From: DATFVJ01 sp963712955
GTDB lineage: Bacteria; Actinomycetota; Actinomycetes; Streptosporangiales; Streptosporangiaceae
Assembly: GCA_963712955.1 (NCBI GenBank)
Contig: CAVQKF010000008.1
Location: 62,001 to 126,000, forward strand
DNA: 64,000 nt
Direction: 5' to 3'
Below, one piece after another: positions 9,944 through 20,704 of this stretch. Position 1 is the stretch's first letter. Every line of letters begins with the position of its first letter. The notes beneath the pieces are model-generated. The model made no database searches, had not been told where the DNA came from, and worked only from the letters and a program-made list of their open reading frames with translations. The position numbers and the translations under genes are program-made.

Positions 9944-10112
9944 GACGGCATTATTGCCGTAAGCGCAGGCCGATGGTGTCGCGGTCGGCGTTCGTGTCGC
10001 GCTGGAGCTGCCGAAGGAACCTTTCGCGCCCGTCGGATCGCGCACAGTTATGGTTGAGGCCGAGAGTCTCGGCGGCGGCCTCGCAGTTGGCGTAGCCGGA
10101 GCCGCCGGCATG

Positions 10113-10371
10113 TCAGCTCGCCAAGCGTGACGGGTCCGAGGCAGCGGCGGCGGCCGAGGCGTGTCCCTCGGGCTCGCCGCCGTTCACCCATGGCCCGCAG
10201 CACCCGCATGACGATCTCCGCCGCTCCAGCGACATCGCTGACCGGGGCGACGCGTTCAGCCCAGCCGGACCAATAGAAGCCGTCACCGTAATAGATGTTC
10301 TCCGTGAGCACACCAGCGGTCCGGTTCCGCACATGCACGCACGGGTGACACGGCCGCCGGCCTTGCGCCAT
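10113..10371 (-). CDS. Small conserved-looking hypothetical protein (one frame break)
   Basis: I do not recognise a named family. The segment VHVRNRTAGVLTENIYYGDGFYW followed by GWAERVAPVSDVAGAAEIVMRVL has the composition of a real small protein. It recalls short streptomycete proteins encoded next to HTH/TPR regulators. After LRAM an extra G (about 10193) shifts the frame; removing it gives VNGGEPEGHASAAAAASDP and a stop at 10113. It is divergent from the TPR-type protein at 10434, which supports pairing of the two. Confidence 0.45.
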
Positions 10372-10433
10372 AACTTCCCGCCCGGCCCGAGGCCGCGTCT
10401 GCACAAGCATCGCCGCACGTCCCGCGCCATAAT

Positions 10434-11062
10434 GTGAATGTCGTGGAACGACGCGAGTTCCTGGCCACCAGTACGGCGGCCAGCGCTGCCGCTCTCGGGC
10501 TTATGCCCGGCGAGCCCCCCGCGTCACCCTTGGCGGTTGGCGCGCCGGTCGGCGCCGCGCATGTGCGTGAGCTACGGAACGCGCTGGCAAACCTGTACGC
10601 ACTGGATGACGCCTATGGCGGTGCGGATGTTCGCCCGCTTGGAGTCCGTTTGCTGCGCCGCATCCGACGGGTGATCAGCACAGGCACCTACCCCGACACG
10701 ATCGGCTGCCAACTTCAGCTTGCCGCTGGGCAGACGGCCGAGCATTGCGGGTGGCTGTGCTTCGACGCAGGACGCCAGGACGACGCCCGGCGCTATTGGG
10801 GCGAAGCCCTCACAGCCGCGACAATCCTGCACGACGAGCCGCTTGAGATCAGCGCTCTCGCCAGCATGTCTCTGCAAGCCCTCTATGAGAACCGGCCCCC
10901 GGGACGCCTACGACCTGGCCCGCGCGGCGCAAGAGCGCACAGCCCAAGGGTCACCACCGCCCGTGCTGTCCCTGCTGGCGGCCCGGGAGGCACGTGCCCT
11001 CGCCCGCATGCAGGATCATCAAGGGCACGCCGCACGCTGGCGCGATCTATGCGCTTGTTCGG
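10434..11062 (+). pseudogene. TPR-type protein related to XRE regulators, truncated and frameshifted
   Basis: From GTG 10434 the frame reads MNVVERREFLATSTAAS, then a helical repeat region (QLQLAAGQTAEHCGWLCFDAG, ARRYWGEALTAATI). This resembles the C-terminal sensor half of streptomycete XRE/TPR regulators, without an HTH. An extra C in the run at 10896-10900 shifts the frame; it resumes as RDAYDLARAAQERTAQG and ARALARMQDHQGHAARW. At about 11060 homology stops abruptly where an integrase fragment on the other strand begins, so the 3' end appears to have been replaced by a mobile-element remnant. Confidence 0.65.
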
Positions 11063-11518
11063 CGTTCGCCCGGGGGCTCCGGGGCGGGATCTTCACGGCC
11101 TCGATGCCCGCGCTGGCCAGGGCCGCGTCGAAGGACCCGGTGAATTGCCCGGCCCGGTCGCGGACCAGGAACCGGAAGCCCGCGGCGCGGTCACCGAGGT
11201 CCATCAGGAGATTGCGGATCTGCTGCGTGGTCCACGGCCCGTCCGGGTGCGCGGTCACCCCGAGGATGTGCACGTACCGGCTGCCGACCTCCATCACGGA
11301 CAAGCAGTACAAGCGGCGGAGGGTCACTGCGCAGTCCACGTGAAAGAAGTCCACCGCAAGCATCGTCGACGCTTGCGCGTGCAGGAACTGCCGCCACGTC
11401 GTATCGGTGCGCCGCTTCGGCGCCGGAGGGATCCGCAGCGCCTTGAGGATCCGGCGGATCGTGGACGCGCTGGCCCGGTGGCCGAGCTTGCCCGGGCCAC
11501 GACCCCTCGATCTGGCTG
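11063..11518 (-). mobile_element. Integrase/transposase core fragment (rve, IS481-like)
   Basis: Read on the minus strand without interruption: LGHRASASTIRRILKALRI, TDTTWRQFLHAQAS, then the DDE integrase core VDFFHVDCAVTLRRLY, RYVHILGVTAHPDGPWTTQQ, FRFLVRDRAGQF and GIEAVKIPPRSPRAN. The first two acidic catalytic positions are present. The sequence ends just before the region carrying the catalytic Glu and C-terminal tail, and the N-terminal HTH is missing or out of frame. It is a dead remnant of about 150 codons wedged between two other broken genes. Confidence 0.8.
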
Positions 11519-11544
11519 ACCGGATGGTACCCGCGACCTCTGCG

Positions 11545-11808
11545 GATGCAGCACGCCGCGGTCACCGCCGCCGCCGGGGGCCTGATAGACCGCTACTGGG
11601 CCGCCGGCGCCGCGCCGGTCTTCGAGATCATCGCCGAATGCGACCCGTTCCACCCCAAGGATCAGTGGGTGCCCTCCGGTCCCAGCTCGGATCCCGGGTG
11701 ACGACGACAGTCATCGACGGCGCCAGCCACGCCCTGTTCCCCGAACAGCCGGACGCGGTGGCCAGCGCGGTCAGCGCCTACCTCCGGCAGCCGCAGTCCG
11801 GAAGCTAA
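11545..11808 (+). pseudogene. Alpha/beta hydrolase, C-terminal fragment
   Basis: The frame from ATG 11545 reads RYWAAGAAPVFEIIAECDPF. After a missing G near 11670 it continues in another frame as ALRSQLGSRVTTTVIDGASHALFPEQP to TAA 11806-11808. GASHALF contains the catalytic His of an alpha/beta hydrolase. The N-terminal two-thirds, including the nucleophile elbow, are absent; the integrase fragment lies where they should be. Confidence 0.65.
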
Positions 11809-11940
11809 CCGACCCGAAGGAGCCATCAGATGCTGCCCACGCCAGCCGCTGGCCGCCGACCGTGACGACCAGCACGCGAAGACCAGCCTGTTCCCGGTCT
11901 CGCTGGCCCAGAAGCCAGCGGTGGCCTGCCCGCCGGGGAC

Positions 11941-13345
11941 CAGACGGCCGGCCGTCTGGGTTCCCGTTACTCCCGGCGGTCGCTGCTGCGCGCGGGTGTG
12001 GTCGGCGTACCCGCCGCCGCGGTGGTGGCGGCGGCGGGTACGGGTACGGGGGCACCCGCCGCCGCGGCAGAGGGGGTCTCGTCCGCCGCGCCCCAGCAGC
12101 TGCAGAACCTGTTCACGCTGACTGACCTTGATTTCGAGACCCTGTTCGCGTTCGGCAGCGCCGGGTACGGGTGCGCCGAGTTCGGCGAGCTGGTCACAGC
12201 GGTCAACCACATCAACGCGGCGGGCGCGTCGTAGCAGACCTATTACGACACCTTCCTGGCTCTGGCCCAGCGCACCAGCACGCTAGCGGACCAGGAGCTG
12301 GCGGCCGGGCACGCGGCCAGCGCGCGGAGCGCTTGCCTGCGGGCGTCCACGTATTACGACATGTGCCTGTACTTCATCCTCGGCACCACGGCACGGGCGC
12401 AGGAGGCCGGCGCGTACGCGGCCGTGCAGCGCTGCTGGCAGCAGGCCAGCCAGCTGTTCGACCCGCCGTTCGAGCCAGTCCGCATCCCCTACGGCAACAC
12501 CTGGCTGCCCGGCTACCTGCTCCGGCCCGATACCCGGCCGGTGCGCCGCCCCACCGTCATCCTCAACAATGGCGAGGACGCCCAGAACATCACGATGTAC
12601 GCCCTCGGCGGGGTGGACGCCATCGAGCGCGGCTACAACGCCTGATCTTCGAAGGACCCGGGCAGGGCTCGATGCTGTTCCAGCGGCAGATCCGTTCCGG
12701 CCCGACTGGGAGAACGTCATCACCCCCGTCGTGGACTACCTGCGGTCCCGGCCGGACGTGGACCCGTCGCGCATCGCCCTGAACGGGTCGAGCCTGGGCG
12801 GCGAGCTGGTCATCCGCGCGGCCGCGTTCGAGCACCGGCTCGCCGCCGTCGTCGCCGACCCCGCAATCCTCAGCGTCTGGCTGTCCTGGACGACCGGGTA
12901 CCCACAGCTCGGGTCCCTGTTCGCCAGCGGAGCCAGCAAGGAGCAGATCAACGAGATCTGGCAAGGCAAGATCATCCCCACCTTGGATGCCGTCGACCGG
13001 TACAACGTGGCCAAGAGGGCCGAAGGATACGGGCGGCAGTTCCTGCTGGCCGCCCGCGCCGGGCACGTCTTCAGCGACCTGTATGACTTCGGGACCACCG
13101 TGATGAAGTTCACCGTCGCCGAGGTCGCCGACCGGGTCACCGCACCCACGCTGGTCACCGCCTACCAGGACGACCAGCTCATAATTCCCGCCTCCGGTCA
13201 GGGAATCCAGGTCTACAAGCTGCTGCGCGGCGGCAAGCAGTTCCACCAGTTCACCGCGGCCGAGGGCGCCGATGAGCACTGCGCGCCCATGGCCCCCCAG
13301 ACCCGCAACCAGGTCGTCTACGACTGGCTGGACCGCATCCTCTGA
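11941..13345 (+). pseudogene. Tat-exported alpha/beta hydrolase with amber codon and two frame breaks
   Basis: A twin-arginine signal is visible (SRYSRRSLLRAGVVG, hydrophobic Ala/Val core). It is followed by a helical domain (PQQLQNLFTLTDLDFETL, LAQRTSTLADQELAAG) and a hydrolase domain with NNGEDAQNITMYALGGVD, FEGPGQGSML and the nucleophile elbow NGSSLGGEL; a late DQLIIP and AADEH-like end follow. The frame is interrupted by TAG 12232-12234 (Tyr or Trp expected before QTYYDTFL), by a one-base loss near 12643, and by another near 12690. Unlike the housekeeping genes this one carries three lesions and sits in a decayed zone, so real pseudogenisation is plausible. The start is uncertain. Confidence 0.7.
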
Positions 13346-13936
13346 CGCCGCCGCTAGATTCGAACCGAGCATACGGGAGGACAATGTGGATCTTGCGTTG
13401 CCGCTGAAGAACCTGGTCCCAGCTGGCGCATGAAAAACCAGAATCCCGCCACTGACACAAACCAGCACATGCCATCATCAACCCACCAGACCCCCGGCCA
13501 GCCGACACGTCAGGCAGTACGCCGACCGACACGTGAGGTCGTACGCCGACAGCGGTAGTCGGTCCGGTCGCCCGGCCACCCGTGGAGCAGCAGCACAGCA
13601 TGGCCGCGACCGGCTCGCTCGTACACGAGACGGAAGCCGTCGACCGGCTCTACCTGGCGCATACCGCCGATTGTCTGCGCGATAGCGGTCCCAGCGCCAG
13701 CACGCAGCACATCCGCGGCGCTGGCGGATACGGGCGCGACACGCGCACGACCTCCAGGGGCGCTTTACGGCCATTCCGGCGTCTCGGCCCTCGGTAGCAA
13801 CGGTCATCGGGTAGGCAAGCCCGCATCGTGGAGCGGCGTCCCGCGCACGGTCACGCTCCAGCCGGGCGCGACCGCACGCGCAAACTGGAGGTCGCAGACG
13901 GCGGAGGCCGCGTGGGGGTGGGCGGAACGCGGCGCG
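13346..13936. other. Gene-poor stretch with gene debris
   Basis: No intact gene is seen here. A 15-codon reading after a GAGG (VDLALPLKNLVPAGA, GTG near 13386) looks like a truncated start. An alpha/beta-hydrolase N-terminal scrap lies on the minus strand. The rest up to the lhr stop shows nothing recognisable. Confidence 0.6.
13555..13662 (-). pseudogene. Alpha/beta hydrolase, N-terminal scrap
   Basis: From ATG 13662 the minus strand reads MRQVEPVDGFRLVYERAG then HAVLLLHGWPGDRTDY. This is the oxyanion-loop (HGWPG) start of an epoxide-hydrolase-like alpha/beta hydrolase. Similarity ends at about 13555 and no downstream domain follows. Confidence 0.55.
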
Positions 13937-16900
13937 TCAAGCGCGCAGGCGCAGGCCGCGGGGCGTGGGGTGGAATCCGGCGTCTCGCAGGGCCTGCGCG
14001 AGCGGTGAGTCGTAAACGCCTGCGCCGTCGGCGCGCTCGACAGTGAGCCGGCCCAGCGCGCCCTCGCGAACCGCACGGGCCAGTGCGGCGGCGGCCGGGG
14101 CCAGGATGCTTGGGTCGTCGCTCCAGGACAGCAAGGTGCGGCCCCCTCGCTCGACATAGAGCACCAGGTGACCGTCCCTGACGATGACAAGCGCCCCTGC
14201 CTTGCGGCCTGGCTTGTGCGTGCCGGCCGTCTCGTCCGGCCGGGGCGGCCACGGCAGCGCGGCCCCGTAGGCATTCGCCGGGTCGGCAGCGGCGAGTACA
14301 AGGGTGCGGCCCGGCGTCACCGGGCTGGCGGGCGGAACCGGCCCGGCGGCTTCCGCTGGCGCGGCCGGATCCCGCATGGTGCGCATCCGGTCGACCGCTC
14401 CGGGCAGCGCGAACTGCGCCGCTCCCAGGCCCTCGACGAAGTAGCCGCGTCTGCACCGACCAGTTTCCTCCAGCGCCCGCAGCACCGGGTACACGGCGGC
14501 GAACCCGCCAGCCACGCGCTCGGCGGCGACCACGCCGCGGGTCAGCACCCCATACCGGTCGAGCAGGGTTTCGGCGAGCGCGTGGGCCCGGTGGGTGGGA
14601 TCAGTGTCACGTTCGGGCAGGAGCGACCAGCGTCCGCTGACGGTTGGCGGCCCGGCCCGTGAGGGCAGGACAGGACGGCCAGGGCCGCGCCGCCGGCCTG
14701 GCGCCCGGCCCGGCCGGGCGCCGGGGACCGCCCAGTCGGCGCTTCCAGCCCGGCGGGCGTTGCCCGGCCACGATGGGGTCCGGTTCGCCGGCCGCCCCGC
14801 GCCGAGCAGGGTCCGCAGGGGCGCGAGTGTGTCGTTGGTCACCCAGCCAGCCCAAACAAGATCCCAGAGAACTGACGCAAGCGCCTGGTCGCTCAGATCG
14901 TAGACCGTGACATCTGAGCCGCCCGATCCAAGGAGGGCCGCGCGCCCTTGTCGACCTGCGGCGTGCCCTTCAGCCGAGCTTGCGTGCCCTGCAGCCGAGG
15001 TCGCGTGCCCGGCAGCCGAGGTCGCGTGCCCGGCCAGGGGGGTGGCGTGCCCGGTCGGGGATGCATGGCCTGTTGATGCCGGGGGCCGGAGGGTGGTGGC
15101 CGGTTGCCCGGCGGGGGAAGGCCCGGTGGGGGACACGGCGGCGGGCCCCGTGGACGCCTCACGTCCCAGCCGAGAGACGGTGTGCTGCGCGGTGGGCTGG
15201 TTCGCGAGGATCCTGGCCACCCGGTCCGCCAGCATCCTGAAGAACAGCGCGCCACCACCGTCGAGGGCGGCGAGCACCGCGTCGTGTACCGGTGTCATCG
15301 TGATATCGGCGGGTTCCGGGAGCAGCAAGGGCGCCGTCCCGGCCGGGGCCAGCGTCACCCAGCCATCGCCGCCCGGCCGTGTTCCGCCCACCGAGCCTGC
15401 GCCCGCCCAGACCACCTCACCCGCGGTGGTGAGCTCGTCAAGCATCGCGGGGGAGTAGCCAGCGACCCGGGACGGCAGCACGAGTGTCTCAAGCGCGGAC
15501 GCGGGCAGCAACGCGCCCTGCAACTGCTCCAGGGTGTCGAGCAAGGAGAGCGCGCTGCCGAGCCGGGGTGACCACCCACCGGACCCAGCCATGTGCTCAC
15601 CGCGCCGCGCGCCCTGCTCGGAGCTTGGAGCGGGGTGCTCGATCAGGTCCGCGCCCGGCATGGCGCCCGGCGCGCCGTGCCCGTGGCTGGCCAGACGAGC
15701 GGCGCTCTCCACGCCGTCAGCGGACACGGCCATGTGCTGCCAGGCCGGAAGGAGCCGGGCGAGCGACTCCGGGGGCGACGGCTCGGCCTCCTTGCGGAGG
15801 CGGGCGAGTGAGCGGCGGCGCAGCAGCCGCAGGATTCCAGCATCGCACCACTCGGTGCCCCGCCCACCTGGCCGGAACTCGCCCTCGGCCACCCGGCCGT
15901 CAGCGGCGAGCCGCTGCAGCGCACCGGTGACCACAGCCACGCCGAGTCCGGACGTGGCAGCCGGATCGGCCGCGGTGAACGGGCCATGCGTGCGCGCGTA
16001 CCGGGCGATCAGATCGCCGAGCGGATCGGTTACCGGCTCGGTGAACGCCTCCGGAACCCCGACGGGCAGCGGTACCCCGAGCGCGTCACGAAGCCGGCCG
16101 GCGTCCTCGCTCGCCGCCCAGCGCTGCGTTCCTGCGATCCGCACCTGGATGGCCCGCCGCGTCGCCTCGAGCTCAACGAGCCACCCGGCCACATCACCGG
16201 GATCGGTGCACCTTTGCATGACCTCATCTGCCGACAAGGGGCCCGTCTCACGAAGCAGGTCGGCAATGCCCTCCAGCCCGCGCGCCTTGCGCCCCTCCGC
16301 AAGCCGCTGTACCTCCCGCTCAGCCTCGGCGATCACCTCTGGGTCGAGCAATTCGCGCAGCTCAGCTTGGCCGAGAAGCTCGGCGAGCAGCACCGAGTCG
16401 AGCGTCAGCGCCTGCGCCCGCCGCTCGGCAAGCGGTGAGTCTCCCTCATACATGAAAGCGCCCACGTACGCCAGCAGCAACGACCGTGCGAAGGGTGACG
16501 CCGTCGCGGTCTCGGTCTGGGTGATCCGCACCTTCCGCCCGGCGATGTCGCGCATCAAGGAGCCCAGGGCAGGCATGTCGAAAACGTCCTGCAGGCACTC
16601 ACGCACGGTCTCAAGCACGATTGGGAAGGTGCTGTACTGGCTGGCCACGGCGAGCAACTGCGCGGAACGCTGGCGCTGCTGCCACAACGGGGTGCGCCGG
16701 TCGGGGCGGCGGCGGGGCAGCAGCAGCGCACGCGCCGCGCATTCCCGGAACCGCGAGGCGAGCAGGGCGGACCCGCCAAGCTCCGCGGTCACCACCTGCT
16801 CCACCTCGTCGGGATCGAATACCGCGATGTCCGGCGGTGGTGGCTCGTCGGTGTCCGGGATGCGCAGCACGATCCCGTCATCGGCGTGCAGCGCCTGGAC

Positions 16901-19718
16901 GTCCATGGCGCCGTAGCGTTCGCGCAGCCTGCTCGCGATGGCGAGCGCCCACGGGGCGTGCACGCGGGCACCGTAGGGGCTGTGCACAACCATCCGCCAG
17001 TCGCCGAGTTCGTCCCTGAAACGCTCCACCACCAGGGTGCGGTCGTCCGGCACGCAGCCGGTGGCCTGCCGCTGTTCCGCCAGGTAGCTGACGAGGTTGC
17101 CGGCGGCGTAACCGTCCAGCCCCGCGGCGCGCGCCCGGGCCCGTGCGGCATCGAGTCCCATCCCCGCTAGTTCGCGGCGGAACTCGCCGATGGCGCGGCC
17201 AAGCTCGGCCGGCCGCCCTGGCGCGTCGCCGTGCCAGAAAGGAAGCTTGCCTGGCTGCCCGGGAGCGGGCGAGACAAGGACGCGGTCGGCGGTGACGTCC
17301 TCGATCCGCCACGAGCTCGCACCGAGCACGAACACGTCGCCGATCCTGGATTCGTACACCATCTCCTCGTCCAGTTCGCCCACGCGCGACGACTGGCGGC
17401 CGGCCAGGAACACGCCAAACAGCCCGCGATCCGGGATCGTGCCACCACTGGTGACGGCCAGCCGTTGCGCGCCCGGCCTGCCACGCAGCGTGTCTGTCAC
17501 CCGGTCCCACACCAGCCGCGGCCGCAGCTCGGCGAACTGCTCGCTCGGGTACCGGCCGGCCAGCATGTCCAGCACCGCCTCAAGCACCTGCCGCGATAGG
17601 GTCCCGAACGGCTGCGCCCGCCGGATCAGCCGTTCAAGCGCGTCGAGCTGCCAGTCGTCCATCGCGGTCATCGCCACGATCTGCTGTGCGAGCACGTCGA
17701 GCGGATTGCGTGGGCAGCGGAGTTCCTCGATCTCACCGGCCCTCATGCGCTCGGCCGTCACGGCCGCCTGCACCAGGTCGCCACGGTACTTGGGGAAGAT
17801 CACGCCACGGGAGACCTCGCCCACCTGGTGACCTGCGCGGCCCACCCGCTGCATTCCGCTTGCGACCGAGGGCGGCGACTCGACTTGGATGACCAGGTCC
17901 ACCGCGCCCATGTCGATGCCGAGTTCCAGGCTGGAGGTGGCGACCACGGCGGGTAGCTTGCCGGCCTTGAGCGCCTCCTCGATCTGGGCGCGTTCGGCCT
18001 TCGAGACCGATCCGTGATGGGCCCTGGCTACCACAAAAGTCTCCGGGCCGCCGGGGTACGGGTAAAGGGGGTCAGGCTCAGGGGTTGTCCCCCGGAGAGG
18101 CGCTGCGCTGGGGAACGCTGGGTCCCCCCTGGCTTGCGCTGCGGATGGGGCGCCGCGGGTGGCGCCCGCCTGGGCCATGAGCTGCGCCGGGGGGCCGCCC
18201 AGGGGCAGGGCCTGCCCGGTTGCCCGTTCGCATGCGAGTTCGTTGAGGGCCGCACAGAGCCGTTCTGATAGCCGGCGCGAGTTCGCGAACACGATCGTGG
18301 AGCGGTGACGCTCGATCAGGTCGAGCACGCGCTCCTCGACATGTGGCCAGATCGACCGCCGCCCGGCGTCTGCAAGCCCGGCGTCTGCAAGCCCGGTGTC
18401 GTGAGCCCGGTGTCCGTGAGCCCGGTGTCCGTGAGCCCGGTGTCCGTGAGCCCGGTGTCCGTGAGCCCGGTGTCCGCAGGATCGGTGCCCGCGGCGTGCG
18501 CGGGCGGCCGGGAATCGGGCGGCTGCCTGCTCGCGGGCCCGCCGCGTGCGGCGGATTCTTCTTGTCCGACGCCGTCCTGAGGAAGCGTGCCGTCTGGTGA
18601 ACCGACGCGCCCGTCGCGTTGCACGGAGCCGAGTTCGGTCATGTCCTCGACCGGTACCACGATCTCCAGCTCGAGCCGCTTCTCAAACGGTGGGGCGGCG
18701 ATCGCCACTGGCCGGTCGCCGCCGAGGAACGCGGCGACCTCTGCGGGCGGGCGCACTGTCGCGGACAGGCCGATTCGCTGTACCTGTCCGGGCGGCGGTG
18801 CCTGTCCGGGCGGTGCCTGCCCGACTGGTGCGCGCCCGGCAAGGGACTGCCCGAGAGCCCCTTGCGCGGCGGCCCGCACACCAGCGGTGCCGGTCCCCGC
18901 GGAGCCGCTAGGGCTGTGCTGGTCCGGGGGGGCGACCCCCCGGAACCCCCCGTCCGGCTGCGCTGGCCCGGTCGCCGATCCTGCCCAGTTAGGGCTGTGC
19001 TGGTCGGGGGGGCGACTCCCCGGAACCCCCCGTCCGGCTGCGCTGGCCCGGTCGCCGATCCTGCGCAGCCGTTAGGGATCCTGAGCGCGTCCAGCCGTTC
19101 GAGTGAGAGGGCGAGGTGGGCGCCCCGTTTGTTCCCCGCGAGCGCGTGCACTTCGTCAACGATGACCGTCTGCACGCTGCCCAGCGTCTCGCGCGCACGC
19201 GACGTGAGCAGCAGGAAGAGCGATTCGGGCGTCGTGATCAGGATGTCAGGCGGGCTGCCCGCCAGCCGCCGCCTTTCTTCCGCCGCGGTGTCGCCTGAAC
19301 GCACCGCCACCTTGATATTCGGCTGGGGTAGCCCCAGGCGGTGAGCCGCCTGGCGGAGGCCGGCCAGCGGCGCCCGCAGGTTCCGCTCGATGTCCACCGC
19401 CAGCGCCTTGAGCGGCGAGACGTACAGCACCCGGCACCTGCGAGAGGGATCTTCCGGCACCGCGGCCACCGCGAGCCTGTCCAGCGCCCATAGGAAAGCA
19501 GCAAGCGTCTTACCGGACCCGGTCGGGGCGACGACCAGGGTGTGCCTGCCGCTGCTGATCGACTCCCATGCCTGCACCTGCGCGGGCGTGGGCGCCGCGA
19601 AGGCACTCGTGAACCAGGCCCGGGTGAGCTCCGAGAAACACCCGAGCGGATCGCCCGGCCTGGCCCGGGGGCGGGTTCCCGGACCGGCCGGTGGCTGCTG
19701 CGGCAGGCATGTCACCAT
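13937..19718 (-). CDS. lhr: Lhr-type ATP-dependent DNA helicase (two frame breaks, repeat-expanded)
   Basis: Lhr is a large superfamily-2 DNA helicase linked to DNA repair. Motifs in order: APTGSGKTLAAF (Walker A), VDEVHAL (DEVH box), IGLSATVRP (motif III), IVFANSRR, ATSSLELGIDMG and QRVGRAGHQVG (motif VI). A winged-helix and the ~800-residue Lhr C-terminal region follow, ending at ARDAGFHPTPRGLRLRA-like sequence. ATG 19718 is chosen. Total length is about 1,927 codons against roughly 1,500 for actinobacterial homologues. The excess is explained by an in-frame insertion at about 18790-19075, another at about 18050-18160, a TDTGL array at 18361-18478 and a GHATSAA array at 14961-15060. Frame breaks lie within about 18790-18890 and near 18360; the flanking domains are intact. 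Confidence 0.9.
14961..15060. repeat. 21-nt minisatellite inside lhr
   Basis: Units of 21 nt (cagccgaggtcgcgtgcccgg type) start at 14971, 14992 and 15013 with degenerate flanking copies. On the minus strand they encode AGHATSA repeats in a linker of the Lhr C-terminal region. The reading frame is preserved. Confidence 0.9.
18050..18160. repeat. GC-run palindromic element inserted in lhr
   Basis: Between the Lhr segments LACERATGQ and VVARAHHGSVS, where related helicases have a short link, this copy adds roughly 30 residues. It contains runs of G and C (gggggtcagg, tgtcccccgg, gggtcccccctgg) flanked by two gcgctgcg motifs, similar to the other dispersed copies in the window. Confidence 0.55.
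18361..18478. repeat. 15-nt minisatellite inside lhr
   Basis: About seven 15-nt units (gtgagcccggtgtcc and the variant tgcaagcccggcgtc) encode TDTGL and TPGLQ pentapeptides on the minus strand. They lie between helicase domains 1A and 2A. A frame break sits at the downstream edge of the array. Confidence 0.93.
18909..19080. repeat. Two 81-nt copies of a GC-run palindromic element inside lhr
   Basis: Two near-identical units begin with tagggctgtgctgg at 18909 and 18990, 81 nt apart, i.e. 27 codons. Each carries the palindromic core ccccccggaacccccc next to a G7/C6 inverted run. The block ends with gcagccgttagggatc (19065-19080), which recurs exactly at 19818-19833 outside the gene. On the minus strand it encodes a Gly/Arg/Ser-rich insert after the Lhr segment LERLDALR. 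Confidence 0.85.
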
Positions 19719-19872
19719 CCTGCCTCGTCCCACTGACATTCTCGGACCGTCTGGGGCCAGCCGTTCGCCCGTTACCCGGGAGGCTTGGTCGCACGCCCGC
19801 TGGTGGTTCGCGCTGCGGCAGCCGTTAGGGATCATGGGTGTGTCATTCCGGCCGTCGCGGGTCACGGCGTGG

Positions 19873-20619
19873 TCACGGCGGCCCACCCTCCAGTTCGGCG
19901 AAGGTCTCGACGAGAATCGAGGCGATCACCTGGGAAGCGGTCTCGCGTCCATAAGCGATCACGTCGTCAGCATCGAGCTTCTCGTCAGCATTGTCCGATA
20001 CGATGCGTACTGCACCCCACGGCACTGCATTGTGAAACGCGACCTGAGCTACTGCCGCCGTTTCCATGTCCACACAAACTGCGTCCGGTTGATCGAGTCT
20101 AATTCTGTTCCGCATCTGGGAGCTTCGAACAACTTGATCACCCGACACGACGAGCCCCTCAATACTGGGGATCAGCCGCCCGTTGCTTTGGACGGACCCC
20201 GAACAGGCCCGAATCAATTGCGCGGTGATAACCGTGTCCGAGGTGAAGCGGCTCACGCCAAGATGGGGCAGCTTCCCCCGCTCGGTAACAATGGGGCGCG
20301 CATCGTAGTCGTGCTGCATGGCCGCGCTTGCGATGACAATGGTTCCAGGCTTTGCGGCTGGCGCGATTCTGCCTGCAAGACCGGCCACGAACAAGGCTCG
20401 TGGACTGTAGCGATGACACAGATATTGGCTGGCTAGGGCTGCCGCTACCTTTCCTATCCCGGTGATAGCGACAACTACTCTGTTACCCTCGAGGTATCCA
20501 TCGAACATCTGGAGACCCAAAGAAGTGCTCGAAGCGACCGGAGTGAGTCGCGCGCACAATGCTTGCGCTTCCACGTACATCGCTGAGCAAACGGCTATGG
20601 GGGGCGCATTGCTCGCCAT
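19873..20619 (-). CDS. 5'-methylthioadenosine/S-adenosylhomocysteine nucleosidase-like protein
   Basis: This is a nucleoside phosphorylase-fold protein of the MTAN group, which hydrolyses the glycosidic bond of MTA/SAH. Seen: IAVCSAMYVEAQAL (start of the fold), AITGIGKVAAA, GLAGRIAP, DYDARP, SGDQVV, the CVDMETAAVAQVA segment with the substrate-binding Glu, and RIVSDNAD with the catalytic Asp. ATG 20619 (MASNAPPIAV) fits the fold better than the upstream TTG. The gene and its upstream region are visibly less GC-rich in third positions than the neighbours, suggesting later acquisition. A stand-alone enzyme of SAM recycling is most likely. Some MTAN-fold proteins act as effector domains, but nothing here is fused to it. 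Confidence 0.85.
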   Translation of the reverse strand: MASNAPPIAVCSAMYVEAQALCARLTPVASSTSLGLQMFDGYLEGNRVVVAITGIGKVAAALASQYLCHRYSPRALFVAGLAGRIAPAAKPGTIVIASAAMQHDYDARPIVTERGKLPHLGVSRFTSDTVITAQLIRACSGSVQSNGRLIPSIEGLVVSGDQVVRSSQMRNRIRLDQPDAVCVDMETAAVAQVAFHNAVPWGAVRIVSDNADEKLDADDVIAYGRETASQVIASILVETFAELEGGPP

Positions 20620-20704
20620 GATCAGGCCGTTCGTTCGGTGGGCTCGAATGGTCAAGGTTGTAGACGGCGTGTCCTATTTGATCACGCGACGTCGTCCATC
20701 GTCA

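Noticed and set aside
15534..16916. 460-codon + strand frame
   Set aside because: It lies antisense to the conserved lhr coding sequence; its Ser/Arg/Ala-rich product shows no domain. It is a GC-bias shadow.
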